DNA of 5,198 nt from Defluviitaleaceae bacterium. Its GTDB lineage: Bacteria; Bacillota_A; Clostridia; Lachnospirales; WQUN01. Each line of letters begins with the position of its first letter. The stretch's first letter is position 1. The notes beneath the pieces were generated by a model. The model did no database searches, was not told where the DNA came from, and worked only from the letters and a program-made list of their open reading frames with translations. Location: positions 1-5,198 of the forward strand of contig WREB01000117.1 in the NCBI GenBank assembly GCA_009779525.1, written 5' to 3'. A program made the translations under genes and the position numbers. This document shows positions 1 to 4,743 of the stretch, piece after piece.

Positions 1-356
1 AAAGCGCGCTTCGTGAACTCGCCGGGCATAGCCGGGCGCGCGCCGTTTTTTAGCGCCGCCCCAAGAACGCCCCTCGTCGCCGCCATTCCGCCGTGCGAGT
101 AAATCTCAGCCGACTCCTCCGTCGTATACGACCGGGGGGGCAGCATGATCACGGCAAGCGCTTCGTCGATGATTTTTTCGCCGTCGGTCACAATGCCGCT
201 TCGGAGCTTATGCGAAACCCATTTTCCCGATTTGCCGTTTGGCTTGAATATCCTGGAGAGCACCCGCGCCGAGCCTTCGCCCGACAACCGCACGATCCCG
301 ATCGCGCCGGTCCCCGCGGGAGTGGCGATCGCGGCGATCACGCCGGCATCGTTCAT
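1..356 (-). CDS. mnmE: tRNA modification GTPase MnmE (TrmE), N-terminal part, cut by window edge
   Basis: MnmE works with MnmG to install the carboxymethylaminomethyl (or aminomethyl) group on uridine 34 of certain tRNAs. Only the first 118 codons plus two bases are present; the gene runs off the left edge. I translated the minus strand directly: the start reads MNDAGVIAAIATPAGTGAIG, which matches the family N terminus (IAAIATP-G-GAI). Residues 76-90 contain SYTTEESAEIYSHGG, the equivalent of the usual SYTGED-VEI-HGG segment, and the visible end is PGEFTKRA, the very conserved GEFTKRAF motif. This is the formyl-tetrahydrofolate-binding and dimerisation domain; the helical and G domains lie outside the window. 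The ATG overlaps the jag TGA by four bases (ATGA), and no clear ribosome binding site is visible, so translation is probably coupled to jag. MnmG commonly follows mnmE in this locus but would be off the window. Confidence 0.95.
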   Translation of the reverse strand, partial: MNDAGVIAAIATPAGTGAIGIVRLSGEGSARVLSRIFKPNGKSGKWVSHKLRSGIVTDGEKIIDEALAVIMLPPRSYTTEESAEIYSHGGMAATRGVLGAALKNGARPAMPGEFTKRA

Positions 357-967
357 TTTGGCGCGATTATCACGTTCCGGTAAGGCTCGTTCCCTTCGCT
401 GTAGGTCTTGACGTACCGGTCGTGCTGCAGCACCGTATGGATTATATGGCGCTCGTAGCGGCTCATCGGCTCGAGCACGACGTTTTTCTTCGTCAACTTG
501 ACTTTTTTGGCAAGGCTTAGGGCAAGCGCCTCGAGCGTTTCCCTGCGGCGCTTTCGGTAGTTTTCGGTGTCGAGTATCACGCTCGTCTCGGGCACCTTGC
601 ACTTGTTGACGACGAGATTCGTCAGGTACTGAAGCGAATCCAGCGTCTGGCCCCGCTTGCCGATTAAAACGCCCATGTTGTCGCCGACCATGTTTATGTA
701 CAGGTGCTTGTCCTTCTGCGTCGTCTCCAGCTTAACCGTAAGCCCCATCGCGAGCGCGACTTCCCTAAGGAACCCCTGCGCCGCCTCGGCGGGCCCCTGC
801 TTCAGCTTCACCTGCACGCGCGCCGGCCTGCTCCCGAACCCGAGGAGCCCCTTCGAGCCCGCGTCGATAACCGTCACCTCCGCGTCCTCGGCCGAAGCGC
901 CGAGAATTTTAAGCGCCTCCTCTACGGCTTCCTCGACGGTCCTTCCTATTTTTTCAACGCTTTCCAT
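353..967 (-). CDS. jag: RNA-binding protein Jag / KhpB (SpoIIIJ-associated, KH and R3H domains)
   Basis: Cytoplasmic RNA-binding protein of 204 residues, named for its place beside spoIIIJ/yidC; family members (KhpB/EloR in streptococci) affect cell elongation and small-RNA biology together with KhpA. Three parts are visible. A Jag-N domain covers about residues 1-55 (VEKIGRTVEEAVEEALKILG, then VIDAGSKGLLGFGSRPARV). A KH domain covers about 75-125 with the nucleic-acid-binding GXXG loop as IGKRGQ (102-107). The C-terminal R3H domain has the R-x3-H signature at R170 and H174 (SRYERH) and ends in the family-typical YSEGNEPYRNVIIAPK. Length is normal for the short form without a long linker. The ATG is preceded five bases upstream by AAGGGGAG (973-980), which contains the yidC stop codon's last bases. 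The stop overlaps the mnmE start. Identity is certain; the precise cellular role here is inferred from relatives. Confidence 0.97.
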   Translation of the reverse strand: MESVEKIGRTVEEAVEEALKILGASAEDAEVTVIDAGSKGLLGFGSRPARVQVKLKQGPAEAAQGFLREVALAMGLTVKLETTQKDKHLYINMVGDNMGVLIGKRGQTLDSLQYLTNLVVNKCKVPETSVILDTENYRKRRRETLEALALSLAKKVKLTKKNVVLEPMSRYERHIIHTVLQHDRYVKTYSEGNEPYRNVIIAPK

Positions 968-978
968 TCAAACTCCCC

Positions 979-2079
979 TTACGCCTCTTTTTTTTTGAAT
1001 ACGGGGAAGCCGGATCTCGCGTTAAGGACGGCCGACTGACCCGTTTGGAATATGGAGCTTGTGATCCAGTACACCCCGACGCCCGCGGCGAGGCCTCCCG
1101 TCATAAAAAGCATGAGCACCGGCATGGCGTAGAGCATGATTTTTTGCTGCGTCTTTTGTTTCTCGTCTGTCGTAACCTGCGTCCTCTGCATTATCCAGGA
1201 GGACGAAAAAGTCGAGAGCGCGACGAATATCGGTATGAGCAGCCCGGGCCAGCTCCAGCCCGAGGCGTCGATGAGCGGGATCCCGAAGAAGTTTTCTATC
1301 GCGCGCTTCTGCTCGAGCACGTTTATTATCCTGTCGTATTTCGCCCTCATCGTGTTGATCGGCGGAAGCTTGTCCCGTTCCATCGAAAGCGTCGCGGCGA
1401 CGTTGGTATAGTCGAGCGGGCTCCTTTCGAGCAGGTTTTCCCAGTCCTCGGCCGTAAACTTGTTTATGACCTTGGACATGTCCGCGGCGCGGCTGATGTC
1501 AAGCTTCCTTTCGTCAAGCATTTTCTTCGGGACATGCGGTTCGGCCAGCGGAACGACGTAGTGGGTGTAGAGCGGCACGTCCATTATCGCGTATGAAAGT
1601 TCGTGGTAAGTCTCGTTTAGTTTGTTAACGTACAGGTACGACTGGTTCATTATGTAGCTAAGCCCGAAGAAAAGCGGCATCGTCACGAGGAGCGGGAGGC
1701 ATCCGCCGAGCGGGTTGACTTTGTTTTTCGCGTAAAGCGCCTGCTGCTCGGCGTTCATCTTCTTTACGATCTCGGGGTCCTTCGAGTTCCCGTACTTCGC
1801 GCGGAGCTTCTGCAGCTCGGGATTTAGCTTTTGCATCTTTATCATCGACTTCTGCTGCTTGATTCCCATCGGAAGCATCAGGAAGCGGACGATTATCGTG
1901 AGGAAAATTATCGAGACGCCTAGCGAGTGGTTTTCGGTCAGGCTGTAGACGATGTTGAATATGAAGTCGATGATGTAGCCGAACACCCTGGCGATCGGTC
2001 CGATGATGACGCTGGGGTCGTTCGCGACCTGCGCGCGCAGAAGCGACGCCGCCCGGCCGATTATGGAAACGCTAACCAA
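979..2079 (-). CDS. yidC: Membrane protein insertase YidC/Oxa1/SpoIIIJ family, with large external loop
   Basis: YidC inserts and helps fold membrane proteins, alone or with SecYEG. The 366-residue protein is the Gram-positive type. It has an amphipathic N-terminal helix (about 25-48), then a first core membrane segment (52-71, GVSIIFLTIIVRFLMLP) with the conserved groove arginine R65. A cytoplasmic coiled hairpin follows (about 72-122, IKQQKSMIKMQKLNPELQKL), then a second segment opening with VNPLGGCLPLLVTMPLFFG (121-139). The last three segments lie near 278-297, 315-330 and 331-350. No lipobox or cleavable signal is evident, unlike Bacillus SpoIIIJ. Between segments two and three lies a roughly 115-130 residue hydrophilic region (about 146-275), where B. 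subtilis has a short loop, so the protein is about 100 residues longer than usual. The start is TTG, chosen because a perfect AAGGAGG (2088-2094) lies eight bases upstream and the next in-frame Met is inside the membrane core. The yidD stop lies in that ribosome binding site. Confidence 0.96.
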   Translation of the reverse strand: MVSVSIIGRAASLLRAQVANDPSVIIGPIARVFGYIIDFIFNIVYSLTENHSLGVSIIFLTIIVRFLMLPMGIKQQKSMIKMQKLNPELQKLRAKYGNSKDPEIVKKMNAEQQALYAKNKVNPLGGCLPLLVTMPLFFGLSYIMNQSYLYVNKLNETYHELSYAIMDVPLYTHYVVPLAEPHVPKKMLDERKLDISRAADMSKVINKFTAEDWENLLERSPLDYTNVAATLSMERDKLPPINTMRAKYDRIINVLEQKRAIENFFGIPLIDASGWSWPGLLIPIFVALSTFSSSWIMQRTQVTTDEKQKTQQKIMLYAMPVLMLFMTGGLAAGVGVYWITSSIFQTGQSAVLNARSGFPVFKKKEA

Positions 2080-2087
2080 TACAGTTT

Positions 2088-2094
2088 CCTCCTT
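2088..2094 (-). promoter_or_regulatory. Strong ribosome binding site fixing the TTG start of yidC
   Basis: The minus strand reads AAGGAGG here, eight bases before the TTG at 2079-2077. The yidD stop codon TAA (2095-2093) shares its last bases with this site, so ribosomes finishing yidD end on the yidC initiation region. This site decides the TTG start, since no ATG or GTG is close enough. Confidence 0.85.
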
Positions 2095-2335
2095 ATTGCG
2101 TCCGGCCCATCCCCAAGCCGGCGGGATCGGGCACGGGGTCGTACCCTCCCTTGCTAAACGGATGGCACCTTGCCAGCCGCTTTAATCCGAGCCAAACGCC
2201 CCTCGCAGCACCGTGGGTTTCGACGGCCGCTTGCATATACTCCGAGCAGGTGGGGTAAAACCTGCACGAAGGCTTAAATCCCGGCGAGATCCATTTCCTG
2301 TAGAATCTCACCGAAGCTAATATAAACCTTTTCAT
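2093..2335 (-). CDS. yidD: Membrane protein insertion efficiency factor YidD
   Basis: Small inner-face membrane-associated protein (80 residues) that in E. coli helps YidC/Sec insertion of membrane proteins; its biochemical activity is not settled. The family pattern is clear: an N-terminal amphipathic helix with [11 protein letters not shown] (10-20), then [13 protein letters not shown] (21-33) with cysteines 24 and 30, then [20 protein letters not shown] (41-60) with C57, and GGYDPVP (63-69). These three cysteines and the GGYDPVP end of the core are the usual hallmarks. The ATG overlaps the rnpA TGA (ATGA, 2335-2332) and lacks a good ribosome binding site, so expression probably depends on coupling to rnpA. 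It is 13 bases upstream of yidC, fitting a joint role in membrane insertion. Confidence 0.96.
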   Translation of the reverse strand: MKRFILASVRFYRKWISPGFKPSCRFYPTCSEYMQAAVETHGAARGVWLGLKRLARCHPFSKGGYDPVPDPAGLGMGRTQ

Positions 2336-2670
2336 CGAATCAATCCGTTTTTTTTAAGGAGTCCCCTGAGCGACCCGCCGATTTCACAAAACGCGGCGCC
2401 CCGGTCAAGCCCGCCCGCCGCGGCGCGCGCGACGACGACTATATCGCAGCAGGCTAATAAATCCGCTTCGAGCAGGCGAAAATTTTCGCGTATCAGGCGC
2501 TTTAGCAAATTGCGCTTGACGGCGTTGCCCGTTTTCTTTCCGGCCGAAACGCCAAGCCTTACGGCGCCGCCGCCGGTCTGCGAGTAAACGGCGAGCAGCC
2601 GGTCCCCCGCCTTTTTCCCTTTTTTATAGACTTGCCTGAAAGCGCCGCTTTTTTTTATCGATTCCGCCAC
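2332..2670 (-). CDS. rnpA: Ribonuclease P protein component RnpA
   Basis: Protein subunit of RNase P, which with the rnpB RNA removes 5' leaders from precursor tRNAs. I place the start at GTG 2670, giving 112 residues: the protein then opens [19 protein letters not shown] after Met, matching the family N terminus (K--FRRVYKKGK). A GGAGG (2683-2687) lies 12 bases upstream, a rather long gap. A TTG at 2700 in the same frame would add ten residues, but it has no ribosome binding site and lies against a hairpin. The RNA-binding core is visible at about 40-63 as [24 protein letters not shown], followed by [10 protein letters not shown] (about 76-85) and the closing helix [12 protein letters not shown]. 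In the RNR motif (GNAV-RNR-KR--RE) the second arginine is leucine (RNLLKR). The stop overlaps the yidD start. Confidence 0.94.
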   Translation of the reverse strand: MAESIKKSGAFRQVYKKGKKAGDRLLAVYSQTGGGAVRLGVSAGKKTGNAVKRNLLKRLIRENFRLLEADLLACCDIVVVARAAAGGLDRGAAFCEIGGSLRGLLKKNGLIR

Positions 2671-2700
2671 GAAACTGACGCGCCTCCATGCGGGCCGCAA

Positions 2701-2729
2701 TTAATAAGCCCGTTTGGGCGGGCTTTTAA
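2701..2729 (-). other. Hairpin between rpmH and rnpA (possible attenuator or RNA-processing site)
   Basis: An inverted repeat pairs AAGCCCG (2706-2712) with CGGGCTT (2719-2725) around a six-base loop. It extends outward through TTAA on both sides (2701-2704 and 2726-2729) with a single unpaired T at 2705, giving about 11 base pairs. In the operon's transcript it lies between rpmH and rnpA. It is followed only by ATTAATT-like sequence rather than a long U run, so it looks more like a partial terminator, a processing site or a 3'-end stabiliser for rpmH mRNA than a full terminator. Function is inferred. Confidence 0.55.
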
Positions 2730-2753
2730 AGGGCGGGTTATCCTTCTTAATGT

Positions 2754-2888
2754 TTATGCGGAAAGGACCCGCCTTCCTTTCTTCCGTCTTCTTGCGAGGA
2801 CTTTTCGCCCGTTAGACGTCGCCATACGTTTGCGGAACCCATGCTCCTTGCTCCGCTGCCTTTTTTTCGGCTGGTATGTCCTTTTCAT
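2754..2888 (-). CDS. rpmH: 50S ribosomal protein bL34
   Basis: Ribosomal protein L34, a small, very basic component of the large subunit. The protein is 44 residues, the standard length, and reads [20 protein letters not shown] followed by [19 protein letters not shown] and a short VLSA tail. This matches the family almost end to end (KRTYQP, HGFR-RM-T--GR-VL--RR-KGR). The start is the ATG at 2888-2886, not an upstream in-frame TTG at 2942, because GGAGGTGA ends four bases before the ATG and the family begins MKRT. It is the first gene of the leftward operon, with a near-consensus promoter 60 bases upstream. A hairpin in the 83-base gap to rnpA may let rpmH be made in excess over rnpA. Confidence 0.98.
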   Translation of the reverse strand: MKRTYQPKKRQRSKEHGFRKRMATSNGRKVLARRRKKGRRVLSA

Positions 2889-2947
2889 CGGCTCACCTCC
2901 GCTGCCTTTCGCATCGTTTCCGTTCGCTTGACGCAAACGCAACCGAC

Positions 2948-2976
2948 ATTATATAAAACGCCCGCCCAGCCGTCAA
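2948..2976 (-). promoter_or_regulatory. Sigma-A-type promoter of the rpmH-rnpA-yidD-yidC-jag-mnmE operon
   Basis: On the minus strand TTGACG (2976-2971) and TATAAT (2953-2948) are separated by exactly 17 bases: five of six and six of six matches to the housekeeping consensus. Transcription would begin near 2941, giving a leader of about 53 bases before the rpmH ATG. This strength fits a ribosomal protein gene. No other good promoter is visible further down the operon. Confidence 0.88.
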
Positions 2977-3027
2977 TGGAAACGTCGAAAAACGCTTTGG
3001 GGCGAGGCCGCCCGCGCGCCGCTCGAA

Positions 3028-3056
3028 TTGCCTTCGCGCGTTTTTTTTGTTATATT
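3028..3056 (+). promoter_or_regulatory. Likely dnaA promoter
   Basis: TTGCCT (3028-3033) and TATATT (3051-3056) are 17 bases apart: four of six and five of six matches to the housekeeping consensus. The spacer contains a run of eight T (3041-3048). Transcription would start near 3063 and give a leader of roughly 110 bases that includes both perfect DnaA boxes. DnaA bound there would be expected to hinder transcription, which is the usual autoregulation of dnaA, but this is inference. Confidence 0.65.
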
Positions 3057-3110
3057 TATGGAAGATGGCGCCCGCGGCAGGCGGGATGGCCCCGCGACAA
3101 ACGCACATGG

Positions 3111-3119
3111 TTATGCACA
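3111..3119 (+). promoter_or_regulatory. DnaA box (TTATGCACA)
   Basis: This is an exact match to the DnaA-binding consensus TTATNCACA on the plus strand, 55 bases before the dnaA start. It pairs with an opposite-facing box whose first base is 24 bases downstream. Only two exact matches were noticed in the window, and both are here. Confidence 0.85.
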
Positions 3120-3134
3120 GCATGTTAATAATTT

Positions 3135-3143
3135 TGTGGATAA
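3135..3143 (-). promoter_or_regulatory. DnaA box (TTATCCACA, highest-affinity form)
   Basis: The plus strand reads TGTGGATAA, so the minus strand carries the strongest known form of the DnaA box. It lies 30 bases before dnaA. A GC-rich CCGCGGG (3144-3150) and then an AT-rich tract (3151-3162) follow it on the plus strand. It faces the box at 3111-3119 across a 15-base AT-rich spacer. Confidence 0.9.
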
Positions 3144-3173
3144 CCGCGGGTAAAAAATTTTTGGAGTGTCTAA

Positions 3174-4493
3174 ATGGATATCGAAAGCTGTTGGGCGCAG
3201 GCGCTTCCATTGATGGAAAAAGAATTTTCGGAGGCGATATTCACCTCCGTAATAAAAAAGCTCGTCCCGATCAGCTACGAGGACAACCTTTTCACGCTTA
3301 AGACGCACGAATACTTCTTCAAGATATCGATAGAGACCAACTACCTTTACAAGATCACCGGCTGCCTGCAGTCCGTGACGGGAGGGGACGTCGAGGTTAA
3401 GATCGTTTCGCCGTTCGACCTCGACCCTTCAAATGCGTCAAGAAAAACCGGAAACAATTATTCCAAAACAAACCTGCGCGAAAAATACGTGTTCGAAACG
3501 TTCGTCAAGGGCAAATGCAACGAGCTAGCCTACGCCGCCGCGCAGGCGGTCGCCGAGGCGCCCGGCAACACAGGCTACAACCCGCTGTTTTTATACGGCG
3601 GCGTCGGGCTCGGAAAAACCCATTTGATCCACTCGATCGGCAACTACGTCGTCGAACAGAACCCGTCGCTTAAGGTGGTCTACGTATCGACCGAAACCTT
3701 CACAAACGAGTTCATCAACGCCATCACCGCGAACCGCGCGCAGGACTTCAAAAACAAGTACCGCGACTGCGACCTGCTGCTTCTCGACGACATCCAGTTC
3801 CTCGAGGGCAAAGTCGGGACGCAGGAAGAAATGTTCCACACCTTCAACGCGCTCTACAACGACAGCAGGCAGATCGTGCTCACGAGCGACCAACCCCCGA
3901 AGGAGCTGACGACGCTCGAACAAAGGCTTACGTCCCGCTTCGCGATGGGCCTCACCGTCGACATAACGATTCCCGACTACGAAACGCGCGCGGCCATACT
4001 AGAAAAGAAGCTCGAGAAGGAAAACCTTAAGATCCCGCAGGAAGTCAAGGAATTTATCACGCAAAACATCGTATCTAACATACGCGACCTTGAGGGCGCG
4101 CTAAACAAAGTCACCGCGTACGCGAGGTTCGCAAGCAACTCGATCACGCTCGAGCTCGCCAAACAGGCGCTTAAGGACCAGCTGATCGGCAGCAGGCCGC
4201 AGGAGATAACCATGGCGTACATACAGCAGGTGGTCGCCTCCCACTACAACCTGACCCCGTTCGACCTAAACCTTAGGACAAGGAAGCAGCACATAGTAAA
4301 TCCGCGCCAGATCGCGATGTACCTGACGAGAAAGATAATGGACGAAACGCTAAACGAGATCGGCGCGTTCTACGGCGGGAGGGACCACACCACGGTGATA
4401 AACAGCTGCGACAAAATAGCGGGCGAAATCGAAAAAAGCCCCCATCTGCGCGACGTGATAAACGAATTGGAAAGAAGGATAAAGGGCGACTGA
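3174..4493 (+). CDS. dnaA: Chromosomal replication initiator protein DnaA
   Basis: DnaA binds DnaA boxes at oriC, forms an ATP-dependent filament, opens the duplex and loads the helicase. The protein is complete at 439 residues, close to the B. subtilis length. Domain I (about 1-80) is the oligomerisation and partner-binding region. Domain II is a short linker (about 81-103, rich in Asn, Ser and Lys). Domain III is the AAA+ ATPase, with Walker A GGVGLGKTH (142-150, K148), Walker B LLLLDDIQF (201-209, D205-D206), sensor I near IVLTSD (234-239), the arginine-finger box RLTSRF (251-256) and sensor II in NIRDLEGAL (302-310, R304). Domain IV binds DNA, with the basic loop RTRKQHIVNPRQIAMYLTR (368-386) and the signature GGRDHTTVINSCDKI (401-415). 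No key residue is missing. The ATG has GGAG (3163-3166) seven bases upstream. The gene is preceded by DnaA boxes, suggesting autoregulation, and dnaN follows after 250 bases on the same strand. Confidence 0.99.
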   Translation: MDIESCWAQALPLMEKEFSEAIFTSVIKKLVPISYEDNLFTLKTHEYFFKISIETNYLYKITGCLQSVTGGDVEVKIVSPFDLDPSNASRKTGNNYSKTNLREKYVFETFVKGKCNELAYAAAQAVAEAPGNTGYNPLFLYGGVGLGKTHLIHSIGNYVVEQNPSLKVVYVSTETFTNEFINAITANRAQDFKNKYRDCDLLLLDDIQFLEGKVGTQEEMFHTFNALYNDSRQIVLTSDQPPKELTTLEQRLTSRFAMGLTVDITIPDYETRAAILEKKLEKENLKIPQEVKEFITQNIVSNIRDLEGALNKVTAYARFASNSITLELAKQALKDQLIGSRPQEITMAYIQQVVASHYNLTPFDLNLRTRKQHIVNPRQIAMYLTRKIMDETLNEIGAFYGGRDHTTVINSCDKIAGEIEKSPHLRDVINELERRIKGD

Positions 4494-4505
4494 CCGGAGA
4501 CCGCC

Positions 4506-4514
4506 TGTGCAAAA
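4506..4514 (-). promoter_or_regulatory. Imperfect DnaA box (TTTTGCACA)
   Basis: The minus strand has one mismatch, at the third base, to TTATNCACA. It lies 12 bases after the dnaA stop codon and starts the series of box-like sites in the dnaA-dnaN spacer. A single 9-base near-match can occur by chance, so support comes mainly from its position. Confidence 0.5.
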
Positions 4515-4571
4515 AAAAGCCGGCGCGTGTTTGTCGGTTATTTGTTGGCAAACAAACGGCGGGTTTGGGCG

Positions 4572-4589
4572 CGTGGACAATGTGGAAAA
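4572..4589 (-). promoter_or_regulatory. Two abutting imperfect DnaA boxes
   Basis: Two 9-base sites lie head to tail with no gap. The site at 4581-4589 reads TTTTCCACA on the minus strand (one mismatch to TTATCCACA), and the one at 4572-4580 reads TTGTCCACG (two mismatches). Both face the same way. Close-packed, same-orientation weak sites are the kind of arrangement that supports cooperative ATP-DnaA binding beside an unwinding element. Confidence 0.5.
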
Positions 4590-4598
4590 CCGGGCGCC

Positions 4599-4607
4599 TT
4601 CCCCACA
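4599..4607 (+). promoter_or_regulatory. Weak DnaA-box-like site (TTCCCCACA)
   Basis: This site has two mismatches to TTATCCACA, on the plus strand, so it faces the pair at 4572-4589. On its own it is weak; I list it because it closes the box-like cluster in the dnaA-dnaN spacer. Confidence 0.3.
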
Positions 4608-4680
4608 GCGTCCCAACCCGGTTGCCCACCCCAAAAACGCCCGCGCCAAAACGGATTCCGGCGTTTCCGACAAATCCACC

Positions 4681-4721
4681 GACCTTATTATTACCGCTAC
4701 ATAAAACATAGATATCACGTA
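4681..4721. other. AT-rich candidate DNA unwinding element with TTATTATTA triplets
   Basis: This is the most AT-rich part of the dnaA-dnaN spacer. TTATTATTA at 4685-4693 reads TAATAATAA on the minus strand, which resembles the DnaA-trio repeats (5'-TAG/TAA triplets) that DnaA binds as single strand at bacterial origins. It is followed by ATAAAACATAGATATCA. The nearest box-like site ends about 78 bases away, farther than in the characterised B. subtilis element, which weakens the case. Confidence 0.4.
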
Positions 4722-4730
4722 ACGCGAAGC

Positions 4731-4742
4731 GGAGGAGCCTCC
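4731..4742 (+). promoter_or_regulatory. dnaN ribosome binding site within a small self-complementary element
   Basis: GGAGG (4731-4735) lies eight bases before the dnaN ATG and is an ideal ribosome binding site. The same 12 bases read GGAGGAGCCTCC, so GGAG (4731-4734) can pair with CTCC (4739-4742) around a four-base loop. The stem is short, and whether it affects initiation is unknown. Confidence 0.6.
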
Positions 4743-4743
4743 A

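Larger units (their letters stand above)
2889..3173. other. oriC: Divergent rpmH-dnaA intergenic region, upstream part of oriC
   Basis: This 285-base gene-free stretch separates the two divergent transcription units. From left to right it holds the rpmH 5' leader and promoter (to 2976), then a GC-rich spacer (about 2977-3027) where I see no site. The dnaA promoter follows (3028-3056), then a GC-rich leader segment with a small stem CCCGC/GCGGG (3071-3075 with 3081-3085). Two perfect DnaA boxes and an AT-rich tract (3151-3162) lie just before the dnaA ribosome binding site. The position between rpmH and dnaA and the perfect DnaA boxes are the classical signature of a chromosomal origin; whether this half or the dnaA-dnaN spacer unwinds first is not shown by sequence alone. 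Confidence 0.8.
4494..4743. other. oriC: dnaA-dnaN intergenic region, probable downstream part of oriC
   Basis: This 250-base spacer has no gene. It contains several imperfect DnaA-box-like sites between 4506 and 4607, a short hairpin (TTTGTT at 4541-4546 with AACAAA at 4551-4556), and a C-rich stretch poor in sites (about 4608-4670). An AT-rich segment (4681-4721) comes next, then the dnaN ribosome binding site. In B. subtilis and relatives the origin unwinds in this same interval, beside a box cluster, so the layout fits a bipartite oriC. I see no strong promoter and no clear terminator, so dnaN is probably at least partly transcribed from the dnaA promoter. Assignment as oriC rests on position and box content, not on an experiment. 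Confidence 0.7.

Noticed and set aside
1045..1596. Plus-strand open frame of 183 codons inside yidC
   Set aside because: It is antisense to a clearly conserved yidC, has an Arg/His-rich composition typical of shadow frames, and no ribosome binding site supports it.
2688..2690. ATG upstream of rnpA as its true start, with a frameshift at the A8 run (2649-2656)
   Set aside because: The ATG is out of frame with rnpA, has no ribosome binding site and its frame stops after about 21 codons. The in-frame GTG at 2670 gives a normal-length, family-matching N terminus.
2889..2942. N-terminal extension of rpmH from an in-frame TTG at 2942
   Set aside because: bL34 begins MKRT, and a perfect ribosome binding site stands before the ATG at 2888. 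The extension overlaps the predicted transcription start near 2941.
2893..3210. Minus-strand open frame of 105 codons across the rpmH-dnaA region
   Set aside because: It overlaps the promoters and both perfect DnaA boxes and runs into the dnaA start. No family is recognisable and no ribosome binding site is seen.
4494..4540. Rho-independent terminator after dnaA
   Set aside because: The A8 run (4511-4518) would be A, not U, in the dnaA transcript, and no GC-rich stem followed by a T run is present before dnaN.
4672..4680. Further DnaA box (AAATCCACC)
   Set aside because: It has three mismatches to TTATCCACA, within the range expected by chance.
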